Notes under the pieces: model-generated | Seen by the model: the letters and a program-made list of their open reading frames with translations, nothing else | What the model was told of the DNA's origin: nothing | The model's database searches: none | In this document: positions 1 to 5,205 of the stretch, one piece after another | Position numbering within the stretch: position 1 is the first letter of the stretch | How the letters are laid out: every line of letters begins with the position of its first letter | From: an uncultured Flavobacteriaceae bacterium | GTDB taxonomy: Bacteria > Bacteroidota > Bacteroidia > Flavobacteriales > Flavobacteriaceae | Length of the DNA stretch: 5,205 bases | Assembly (NCBI GenBank): GCA_945788155.1 | Contig: CALZKX010000155.1 | Coordinates: forward strand, 1-5,205 | Reading direction: 5' to 3' | Position numbers and translations under genes: made by a program

Positions 1-49
1 CGCCGCGTTTGGGACGCGGAGGTCGCAGGTTCGAATCCTGCCACCCCGA
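1..49 (+). tRNA. tRNA-Pro (anticodon TGG), 5' part cut off by the window edge
   Basis: Only the 3' part is present. The anticodon arm is intact: stem CCGCG (3-7) pairs with CGCGG (15-19) around the loop TTTGGGA (8-14), giving anticodon TGG at 10-12, which reads proline CCA. G13 follows the anticodon, as expected for tRNA-Pro. The T arm is GCAGG (25-29), loop TTCGAAT, CCTGC (37-41). The 3' acceptor strand is CACCCCG (42-48) with discriminator A49. The D arm and 5' acceptor strand lie to the left of the window. CCA is not encoded (CTT follows), so the end must be added by the CCA-adding enzyme. It lies 9 nt before tRNA-Arg and is probably co-transcribed with it. Confidence 0.95.
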
Positions 50-58
50 CTTTATAAT

Positions 59-132
<74 letters not shown>

Positions 133-138
133 CAACAT

Positions 139-164
139 AAAACCTTGCAGAAATGCAGGGTTTT
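139..164 (+). terminator. Intrinsic terminator of the tRNA operon, possibly bidirectional
   Basis: AAAACCTTGCA (139-149) pairs with TGCAGGGTTTT (154-164) as an 11-bp stem (one G-U pair) closed by a GAAA tetraloop (150-153). The A tract on the left and T tract on the right sit inside the stem, so the same hairpin could also stop minus-strand transcription from the gene ending at 218. For + strand transcripts it is the obvious end of the tRNA unit. The extra T-rich sequence after it is interrupted by G residues. Confidence 0.85.
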
Positions 165-174
165 GTTGGTTTGT

Positions 175-194
175 GGAACGATGTTCTTTTTTTT
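175..194 (+). terminator. Possible weak second terminator hairpin with T run
   Basis: GAAC (176-179) and GTTC (183-186) can pair across a 3-nt loop, with an additional G175-T187 wobble pair, directly followed by a run of T up to 194. The stem is very short, so it is at best a backup to the strong hairpin at 139-164. The T run may be chance in such AT-rich DNA. Confidence 0.3.
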
Positions 195-217
195 AATTTA
201 ACTATAAAAACTGCTTT

Positions 218-1279
218 TTAGTTCATCCTTGCTTTTTCAACTATATTTTTATTAAATAAAACATCATTTTCTAAAATTTTATAAAAATCTAGAATATATA
301 TCTGAATGCGTTCATATTCTTTAGGGTTATCAAAAGATGATTCCAAACTAAAAAGACATTCTGTAATTTGAGGTTTTATACTTAAATAATCGCTTTTAGC
401 TTGATTGAATATACTTATGTCTCTTTTAAACCCTCTATATTTTCTTTCTTTAACCGAACTAATATTCATTCTTTCTAAATGTGGTGTGGACAAAATGGCA
501 TAACTAGGATTTACCAGACCAGACATATCAAAATCGTAAGGTATGGGAAACATTTGCTTGTCTTTATACATTAGCTTAGCATTGTGTTGATAGGTTGTAG
601 AAAAATCGGTATTGCCTATCATATATTGAAATAACGCATGTTTTACACATATTATAGGCTCCTGTTCTAATGGATGTACCTTGCTCTCTAAAATTTTTGC
701 ATCATGTGTGTCTGCCACTTCTTTATCATCTTCAATAAAAAAACCTTTTAAATAATGCGATTTTATTTTTTTTCCTCTTAATTCTTCATATTCAATGTTA
801 ACCAATCGTGTTTTAAAATTATAAGGTGAGATGTGTTCGTAGAATTTATAAGCAAGATATTCTTTAATGACGTTGTCATTACTTTCTTTATCATTTTTGC
901 AAGGGATTACAAGCTTTAGTTTTTTATTTCCTTTAAAAACAGTTCCTTTGGCTATAGATTTTTTAATTTTTAGTTTTACTGGAGTGTAATAGCAATTGTC
1001 TTTTCTAAAGTTGCCCCTAGCTCTAATTTCAACTTTTAATGAATCCCAAGTTTCATCTTCATTTTGGTAAGAAAGGTTTGTTGTGATATAGGTGCTGTCG
1101 TTTGTTTTCTTTTTTAGATTTCTATTCGAATATTTTAGTTTTATTGAAAGTGCTTCTTTGTTTCTAAAAAGCTTGCTAGTTTTATTTTCTTTATTTGAAT
1201 TTGAAGTTTCTTGCGCAATAATGATATTACAAATTAGAAAACTTATAATCAAGAAAACGTAAGAAATTTGTTTTTTCAT
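218..1279 (-). CDS. Secreted protein with a CotH-like (atypical protein kinase) fold, conserved hypothetical
   Basis: A 353-residue protein. Residues 1-22 are a Sec signal peptide (MKKQ, then a hydrophobic stretch, ending near IAQ), so the product is exported. The body resembles the CotH spore-coat kinase family: a strand with IRARGN (85-90) and a nearby CYYTP, LKLVIP (121-126), a helix KEYLAYKFYEHI (139-150), the strand KGFFIEDD (178-185), then FQYMIGNTD (217-225) with N233 and PYDFD (247-251). D225/N233 and the DFD at 249-251 sit where the catalytic and metal-binding residues of this kinase fold would be. A YRG motif follows at 281-283. I recognise the general pattern from Bacteroidota proteins usually called hypothetical; kinase activity and substrate are inference. 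The start at ATG 1279 is preferred to the longer reading frame from 1354: it gives the signal peptide, avoids overlap with the divergent gene, and lies just after a -7 promoter box. It is divergent from the membrane protein gene at 1325. Confidence 0.7.
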   Translation of the reverse strand: MKKQISYVFLIISFLICNIIIAQETSNSNKENKTSKLFRNKEALSIKLKYSNRNLKKKTNDSTYITTNLSYQNEDETWDSLKVEIRARGNFRKDNCYYTPVKLKIKKSIAKGTVFKGNKKLKLVIPCKNDKESNDNVIKEYLAYKFYEHISPYNFKTRLVNIEYEELRGKKIKSHYLKGFFIEDDKEVADTHDAKILESKVHPLEQEPIICVKHALFQYMIGNTDFSTTYQHNAKLMYKDKQMFPIPYDFDMSGLVNPSYAILSTPHLERMNISSVKERKYRGFKRDISIFNQAKSDYLSIKPQITECLFSLESSFDNPKEYERIQIYILDFYKILENDVLFNKNIVEKARMN

Positions 1280-1298
1280 TATATTGTGAGTTGTTAAG

Positions 1299-1306
1299 CA
1301 AATATA
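1299..1306 (-). promoter_or_regulatory. Bacteroidota-type -7 box upstream of the CotH-like gene
   Basis: On the minus strand this reads TATATTTG, a full match to the TAnnTTTG -7 element of the Bacteroidota primary sigma factor. Transcription would begin roughly 13 nt before the ATG at 1279, leaving a short leader without Shine-Dalgarno. A TTG that could be the -33 element lies at 1331-1333, 24 nt away, slightly longer than the usual spacing. That TTG falls inside the start of the divergent gene. Confidence 0.6.
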
Positions 1307-1324
1307 ACATTTTAATAGGTATCT

Positions 1325-2065
1325 ATGAATCAATATATTACAGTTATAAACCAAAGAACTTTTATTGCACTAATTATATCATTTGCTACTTTGTTTTTTG
1401 CATATCGATATAATATCAATTACAATATTGATCTTACCATGATAAGTATTGCCATCGTGTTTCCGTTGGTTTTCACCATTAGAAGCTCTTTTAGGAGAAG
1501 AGAAAAGGCTTTAGAGCATTTAAGCCAGTTTAGAGCGGCAATTAAAACTGTGGATTATTTTTTTATGACTGCTGAAACGCTAACTGATGAAAAAAAACAG
1601 GAAATATCCATCATCTTAATTGAAATTAGCGAAAATACAATTGCTCATTTAAGCAAGAATAGAGATTATAGCACAAGCAACTTGGATGATGCGGTTAATA
1701 AGGTTTACCTCTTTATTGCCGAAAACACTGAAATCATTCCAAAAAGGCTAAAAGATAAAGTAATTAGGTTTATGAACGACTTGCACGAATCTGTTGAGAA
1801 TTTGCATGCTATCCATGCACATCGTACGCCTATTAGCTTAAAAGCGTATTGCCTTATATTTATTTATATTTTCCCTTTAATTTATACGCCTACTATTATA
1901 AATAGAATTGGTCTTGAGACCACTATATGGATTACCTATTTCGTGGTTATTTTAAGTGAGTTTATTTTAATATCTCTTTACAATATCCAAGATGATATGG
2001 AATATCCTTTTGATGAGAAAGGTTTGGACGATATTAATTTAAGTAATTTTAAAATAGACAGATAA
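1325..2065 (+). CDS. Conserved membrane protein, bestrophin-like topology, function unknown
   Basis: A 246-residue integral membrane protein. Two hydrophobic helices lie at the N-terminus (about 13-27 and 37-53) and two near the C-terminus (about 172-191 and 199-218), separated by a soluble, mostly helical, charged segment of about 115 residues beginning FRRREKALEH (56-65). This 2+2 arrangement, the PISLKAY segment (169-175) before the third helix and the acidic motif EYPFDEKGLDDINL (226-239) after the fourth recall bestrophin anion channels, which carry ENPFG...NDL in the same place. The match is partial: the protein is shorter than the bacterial bestrophins I know (near 280-300 residues) and has FD rather than FG. 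An ion channel role is therefore a guess. The ATG at 1325 has only a weak AGG (1317-1319) upstream. It shares a 45-nt divergent spacer with the CotH-like gene and converges on the HAD gene, with only 6 nt between the two stop codons and no terminator visible there. Confidence 0.75.
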   Translation: MNQYITVINQRTFIALIISFATLFFAYRYNINYNIDLTMISIAIVFPLVFTIRSSFRRREKALEHLSQFRAAIKTVDYFFMTAETLTDEKKQEISIILIEISENTIAHLSKNRDYSTSNLDDAVNKVYLFIAENTEIIPKRLKDKVIRFMNDLHESVENLHAIHAHRTPISLKAYCLIFIYIFPLIYTPTIINRIGLETTIWITYFVVILSEFILISLYNIQDDMEYPFDEKGLDDINLSNFKIDR

Positions 2066-2071
2066 ACCATT

Positions 2072-2728
2072 TTAAATCAAGTCTTTAATTTTATTAAATG
2101 TAATATCCTCAAAAGTATCAACCACTTTATTGGCAGTACTGTAATCTTGATTTTTGGAGTGCTTGCTTTTGTAACCTATGCAGTAAATATTTGCTGAATT
2201 AGCTGCTTTAATTCCGTTAGTGGAATCTTCTATAATAATACATTGGTTTTTATTAAAGCCAGAAGATTTTGCCGCATTGATAAAAATTTCTGGGTGCGGC
2301 TTTGATGCCTTTAAATCGGCACCACTGTGTTTTGCTTTAAAATATTTTTCTAAATTAAAACGGTTAAAAACATTGTTAATAGTGGTCATTGATGCCGAAG
2401 AGGCTAGTACCAAGGTTAAATTATTTGCATAATAATCTTCTATGATATCTCGAACACCGTCAATAAGATCTAGATCTTTATCATTTTGAAAAATGTTTTT
2501 AAAATACTCACGCTTTAAATTTACCAGCTCTTGTGGATTGTTTTTTAAATCGAATTTAGAGCATAACGTTTTACAAATGCTGTAGGTTGATTTTCCTGTG
2601 AAAGACTCGTACAATTTGTTGGACACATCAATACCAATGGTGTCGAACATTTTGTTATAGGCTTTTTTATGTAATGGTTCAGAGTTGACTATAACGCCAT
2701 CCATATCGAATATAACTGCTTTTATCAC
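2072..2728 (-). CDS. HAD-superfamily phosphatase, subfamily IA (beta-phosphoglucomutase/phosphatase-like)
   Basis: A 218-residue cytoplasmic enzyme with all four HAD motifs. Motif I is DMDG (8-11), with nucleophile D8 and acid/base D10. Motif II is LASS (108-111), with S110. The motif III lysine is K143 in SKPHPEIF. Motif IV is EDS (167-169), with E167 and D168 binding magnesium. Residues about 15-90 form the helical C1 cap, including SEPLH (16-20) and FTGKST (43-48). This is the layout of beta-phosphoglucomutase, YniC-type sugar phosphatases and related enzymes. The sequence does not settle the substrate, which is probably a small phosphorylated sugar or similar metabolite; phosphatase is safer than mutase. 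The start codon is GTG at 2728: no in-frame ATG lies between it and the upstream stop, and the next ATG (codon 9) would destroy motif I. An ATG-TGA pair overlaps this GTG. It is convergent with the membrane protein gene. Confidence 0.9.
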   Translation of the reverse strand: MIKAVIFDMDGVIVNSEPLHKKAYNKMFDTIGIDVSNKLYESFTGKSTYSICKTLCSKFDLKNNPQELVNLKREYFKNIFQNDKDLDLIDGVRDIIEDYYANNLTLVLASSASMTTINNVFNRFNLEKYFKAKHSGADLKASKPHPEIFINAAKSSGFNKNQCIIIEDSTNGIKAANSANIYCIGYKSKHSKNQDYSTANKVVDTFEDITFNKIKDLI

Positions 2729-2743
2729 ATTTCTGGTTTTTTT

Positions 2744-2751
2744 CGAATATA
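2744..2751 (-). promoter_or_regulatory. Candidate -7 box for the HAD phosphatase gene
   Basis: The minus strand reads TATATTCG, one mismatch from TAnnTTTG, about 15 nt upstream of the GTG start. A TTT at 2772-2774, 20 nt further upstream, could stand in for the -33 TTG. It is followed by an A-rich leader without Shine-Dalgarno. In DNA this AT-rich such matches are not rare, so this is a suggestion only. Confidence 0.35.
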
Positions 2752-2784
2752 CTCTAATGTGCTAATTATTAAAAGTATATGTTT

Positions 2785-2816
2785 TTGGTACTATATTTAA
2801 ATTATTTTTATCTTAA
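2785..2816 (+). promoter_or_regulatory. Candidate + strand promoter before the structured region
   Basis: TTG (2785-2787) is separated by 21 nt from TATCTTAA (2809-2816), a partial match to TAnnTTTG that lacks the final TG. It would place the transcription start near 2821-2823, at the first paired base of the folded region that follows. The -7 match is weak and I found no better + strand box in the interval. Confidence 0.2.
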
Positions 2817-2820
2817 TTGA

Positions 2821-2981
2821 ACTGTTAATTTCTACTTAATTTATGAGTTTATACGTGTAGAATTTAAATTATTTCAAGTATTTTAACAGTCTATAAAATT
2901 TTTAGTGATAATTATAGAATAAATCCTTTACAAAAAGCTATAGTTTAAGGTTAATGTCATTAGCAATAAAGGATTTTTTTT
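2821..2981 (+). ncRNA. Candidate small structured RNA, unidentified
   Basis: No protein-coding frame fits here, but the + strand can fold into consecutive stems: ACTGTTAA (2821-2828) with TTAACAGT (2883-2890), nested TTCTAC (2830-2835) with GTAGAA (2857-2862), CTATAA (2891-2896) with TTATAG (2912-2917), then a 10-bp stem (2921-2930 with 2967-2976) followed by T residues to 2981. That order, ending in a terminator, suits a + strand RNA of about 160 nt. It does not match 6S RNA, tmRNA, SRP RNA, RNase P or any riboswitch I know. The stems are AT-rich and similar pairings can arise by chance, and the promoter is weak. The alternative is that only the terminators are functional and end read-through from the gene at 1325-2065. 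The stretch 2729-2820 shows nothing beyond the promoter candidates. Confidence 0.3.
2921..2981 (+). terminator. Intrinsic terminator with long loop, + strand
   Basis: AAATCCTTTA (2921-2930) pairs perfectly with TAAAGGATTT (2967-2976), and the T run beginning in the stem continues to 2981. The 36-nt loop can be partly closed by GCTA (2937-2940) with TAGC (2961-2964). Read on the minus strand, the stem is followed by ATTCTATAATT, a poorer U tract, so the + strand is the preferred direction, though weak stopping of the methyltransferase transcript is possible. Confidence 0.55.
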
Positions 2982-3008
2982 GGGTTGTCTTTTGGCAACC
3001 CTTTTTTT
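2982..3008 (+). terminator. Strong intrinsic terminator, + strand, overlapping the methyltransferase stop codon
   Basis: GGGTTGTC (2982-2989) pairs with GGCAACCC (2994-3001), with one T-G pair, around a TTTT loop, followed by seven T (3002-3008). The last two T are part of the complement of the TAA stop of the minus-strand gene. On the minus strand the hairpin is flanked by A runs on both sides, so it is not an intrinsic terminator for that gene. It acts on transcription coming from the left, although no + strand protein gene lies within about 900 nt. Confidence 0.75.
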
Positions 3009-4188
3009 ATGTCTTTTTGCAAATAATCGCGATTTTTTCTTCATTCACATTTATTGTAAAGAATATAAAGGTTTCTCCACCATCTTTAATGTTGAATTTT
3101 TTTCTTAGCTGATTAACGGATTCTGGAAAATTTCTAGTAGTAATGTTTGCTTTTGTATTACCTAAAACTTTTTTTACTGTTTTTTTGTTATAAGAAATCT
3201 GTTCAATTATTTTAAAAGCTCTACCAGGAAAATTCATTAATTTATTGGAAGTGTACAAATGAGAGTGTATATGTAATTTATGGATATTAAGTTCCTTAGC
3301 TATAGTTTTAAAAGCACCAGATTTTAATACCGCTGCATTAGGCTCATAAAGATAGGTGAGAGGTAAAGAGAAATAGGCTTTTGAGCTTGATTCTGTCGAA
3401 TATATGAACTTAAAATCTTCGTTTTTTTCACCTTTAATATTAAATGTGTTTATTTGGATATTGCCATTATAACCTTTTGATAATAGAAAAAGTAATTCTT
3501 TCACGTCATTATTTATCGCAATTATATGAATGGCTTTAGTGTGCTTTAATTCGGTCAATCCAATAGAAATATCCAACATTGGAGAGGTCTTTACTAAAAT
3601 GTTGTTTGTATGTTCAAACAATATGTTTAAATGCTTCGGAATATTTGGTAAACAATCTTTTAGATAGAATACTTTTCCTTTACTGTCGTGTCTTCTAGAT
3701 GGATCTACATAAATCCAATCGTAGGTTTTATCAGTCTGTTTTAAATAGTTTATTCCGTCATTATTAACAGTTTTAATATTATCAATTCCAAGCTGTGTGT
3801 AATTATGTGAAACAATCTTCGAAAGGTTTTTGTCAATCTCACAATGCGTAACTTCTTTAAATACTTTAGAGAAGTAGTAACTATCTACACCAAAGCCACC
3901 TGTAAGGTCAATAATAGTTTTACCACTAATAATTTTAGATTTATAACTTGCAGTAGTTTCAGATGATGTTTGTTCAATATTGAGCTTATTAGGGTAATAA
4001 ATATTGGGTGTATTATACCAAGTTGTTAGCTTTGTTTTACACTTTTTTTTAGATTTGATCTGTTCTATAATCTCTTTTAATTCAATATTGCTAAAAGAGG
4101 TTTTTGTTAATAATAAGGAAGCTGTTTCTGAATCAATATTTTTATCAATATATTCTTGAATTACAGTATTTAAAACATGTTTATTCAA
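3007..4188 (-). CDS. SAM-dependent class I methyltransferase with THUMP-like C-terminal domain (PG_1098 type)
   Basis: A 393-residue probable RNA methyltransferase. An N-terminal helical part (1-80) precedes a Rossmann-type domain: SAM-binding motif I DLTGGFG (94-100), acidic E117 in CEID, D144 in NNDG, and motif IV VDPSRR (161-166), followed by KTSPMLD (200-206). After this come YEPNAAVLKSGAF (281-293), typical of the small ferredoxin-like domain, and a THUMP-like tail with FPGRAF (320-325) and TRNFP (351-355). I recognise this order from the Bacteroidota PG_1098 family. THUMP-like domains suggest an RNA substrate, but neither the base nor the RNA is known from sequence. The start is TTG at 4188: no ATG or GTG lies between it and the in-frame TGA at 4219-4221, and the next in-frame methionine is at 204. 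It begins 7 nt after the permease stop codon, so the two are probably co-transcribed. Confidence 0.88.
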   Translation of the reverse strand: MNKHVLNTVIQEYIDKNIDSETASLLLTKTSFSNIELKEIIEQIKSKKKCKTKLTTWYNTPNIYYPNKLNIEQTSSETTASYKSKIISGKTIIDLTGGFGVDSYYFSKVFKEVTHCEIDKNLSKIVSHNYTQLGIDNIKTVNNDGINYLKQTDKTYDWIYVDPSRRHDSKGKVFYLKDCLPNIPKHLNILFEHTNNILVKTSPMLDISIGLTELKHTKAIHIIAINNDVKELLFLLSKGYNGNIQINTFNIKGEKNEDFKFIYSTESSSKAYFSLPLTYLYEPNAAVLKSGAFKTIAKELNIHKLHIHSHLYTSNKLMNFPGRAFKIIEQISYNKKTVKKVLGNTKANITTRNFPESVNQLRKKFNIKDGGETFIFFTINVNEEKIAIICKKT

Positions 4189-4195
4189 ATGGATA

Positions 4196-5205
4196 CTATA
4201 TGTCTTTGGTAAGTTGCTTCACGATTTTGTTTTCTGATAAAAATTCTTTTAAAATCACTTTAATAGCTGTATAAGTTGGTATTGCCACAATCATACCAAC
4301 AACACCAAATAAAATACCAGCAATAATGATGACCAGAAAAATTTCTAAAGGATGGGATTTTACGCTTTTTGAGAAGATAAATGGCTGACTAAAAAAATTA
4401 TCTACTAGTTGTCCAAAAATAAATCCAATCATTACATAAGTTGTTTTTGGCAATATAACGTTGCTAAAACTTTCACCTAAAAAACTAGACATAGTTAATG
4501 TGAGCATTAAAACACCACCAACCAACGGTCCAACATAAGGAATAAGATTGAGCAATGCACATAAAAAAGCAATTACGACGGCATTTTTTACACCAAAAAT
4601 AAGTAGCACAATTGTATAAATTACAAACAAAATTAATATTTGAAATATTAAGCCAACAAAATAGCGTGATAATAGTGTTTTTATTTTTTCGAAAGATTTT
4701 TTTGAACGTATTTCTTTACTATCAGGCACAAAAACCATAATACCTTGTTCCATTAATTTACTATCCTTTAGTAAGAAGAATGCAATAAATATCACCGAAA
4801 ATAAACCAATACTAAAACTACCAAAACCACTCACAACCGAATTTATAAAGTTTGGTATAATTGAATAATCCAACTTTGTAAGCAAATTAGATTCTTTTAA
4901 AGAGCGTTCAACATCATAACTATTAATGCCGAAGTAATCTGTTAGTTGAAAGTATAAGTCTTCGATATTTCCTTGTAATTGCTCAATATTTAATAGAGAT
5001 AAATTATGACTTTGTTCCACAACCAATGGAATAAACATACGCACAAGACCAACTAGCAATGCTATTAAGATTACCATTGTTGTAACAACGGCAAATGTAT
5101 TTTTAAACTTAAGCTTAGACTTTAAAAACCTAACTATTGGCAAGCCTATTAACGAAATAACCGAAGCAATGGCTACATATACTATAACCGACTGTATTTT
5201 ATATA
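4196..5205 (-). CDS. AI-2E family transporter (PerM/YdiK-like), 5' end beyond the window
   Basis: The C-terminal 335 residues of a polytopic membrane permease are visible. The frame stays open to the right edge: before the TTG at 5143 it continues YKIQSVIVYVAIASVISLIG, a further membrane segment typical of this family. That TTG is therefore an internal leucine and the true start lies outside the window. In the visible numbering, hydrophobic segments fall near 3-24, 37-60, 128-145, 182-205, 206-238, 255-270 and 287-317. Family hallmarks are RYFVG (180-184), NLIPYVGP (219-226), the DNFFSQP turn (268-274) and HPLE (284-287) before a glycine-rich helix. Members export varied small solutes, some act as sodium/proton antiporters, and the AI-2 role applies to few, so the substrate is unknown. 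About 20-30 residues seem to be missing. It is followed after 7 nt by the methyltransferase gene. Confidence 0.93.
   Translation of the reverse strand, partial: YKIQSVIVYVAIASVISLIGLPIVRFLKSKLKFKNTFAVVTTMVILIALLVGLVRMFIPLVVEQSHNLSLLNIEQLQGNIEDLYFQLTDYFGINSYDVERSLKESNLLTKLDYSIIPNFINSVVSGFGSFSIGLFSVIFIAFFLLKDSKLMEQGIMVFVPDSKEIRSKKSFEKIKTLLSRYFVGLIFQILILFVIYTIVLLIFGVKNAVVIAFLCALLNLIPYVGPLVGGVLMLTLTMSSFLGESFSNVILPKTTYVMIGFIFGQLVDNFFSQPFIFSKSVKSHPLEIFLVIIIAGILFGVVGMIVAIPTYTAIKVILKEFLSENKIVKQLTKDI

Noticed and set aside
1268..1324. A + strand promoter for the membrane protein gene in the divergent spacer
   Set aside because: TTG triplets are present (1284-1286, 1291-1293) but no acceptable TAnnTTTG element lies at a fitting distance, so I could not support a specific site.
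2220..2432. A 70-codon open frame on the + strand
   Set aside because: It lies entirely antisense to the HAD gene, whose catalytic motifs are intact, and its translation shows no recognisable domain. It is a shadow frame.
2795..2874. 13-nt direct repeat ATTTAAATTATTT at 2795-2807 and 2862-2874
   Set aside because: It is made only of A and T in very AT-rich DNA and occurs just twice; there is no sign of an array, origin iterons or transposon ends.
2954..3112. A 52-codon + strand frame starting at the ATG in the loop of the first terminator
   Set aside because: It runs through both terminator hairpins and then antisense to the methyltransferase 3' end; its phenylalanine-rich content simply reflects T runs.
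5141..5143. TTG as the start codon of the AI-2E permease
   Set aside because: The frame continues upstream to the window edge with a typical family membrane segment, so this is an internal leucine codon.

Overview
The window reads as a piece of a low-GC Bacteroidota chromosome, most likely from a marine-type Flavobacteriaceae. The base composition is strongly AT-rich. Neither tRNA encodes its CCA end. Genes lack clear Shine-Dalgarno sites, and one upstream region carries a TAnnTTTG-type -7 box. The proteins (a THUMP-like/PG_1098-type methyltransferase, an AI-2E family permease, a secreted protein with a PYDFD motif) are of kinds I associate with Flavobacteriia. No mobile element, CRISPR array, phage gene or defence system is visible.

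Layout. Positions 1-132 hold the 3' part of tRNA-Pro(TGG) and a complete tRNA-Arg(TCT) on the + strand, closed by a strong hairpin terminator at 139-164. A secreted protein on the minus strand (218-1279) resembles CotH-type atypical kinases. It diverges, across a 45-nt gap, from a + strand four-helix membrane protein (1325-2065) that looks bestrophin-related. That gene ends 6 nt from the end of a convergent minus-strand HAD phosphatase gene (2072-2728, GTG start). A 278-nt gene-free stretch (2729-3006) follows. It contains two tandem intrinsic terminators that both point along the + strand, and upstream of them foldable sequence that may be an unannotated small RNA. Then come a minus-strand SAM methyltransferase with a THUMP-like C-terminus (3007-4188, TTG start) and, 7 nt upstream of it, an AI-2E family permease (4196 to beyond the right edge). 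The last two are probably one transcription unit read right to left.

How it works together. Apart from the tRNA pair and the permease-methyltransferase pair, the genes look like independent housekeeping or conserved-hypothetical loci rather than one pathway. The least explained parts are the + strand structured region at about 2821-2981 and the CotH-like secreted protein. I see no convincing evidence for a large novel system.
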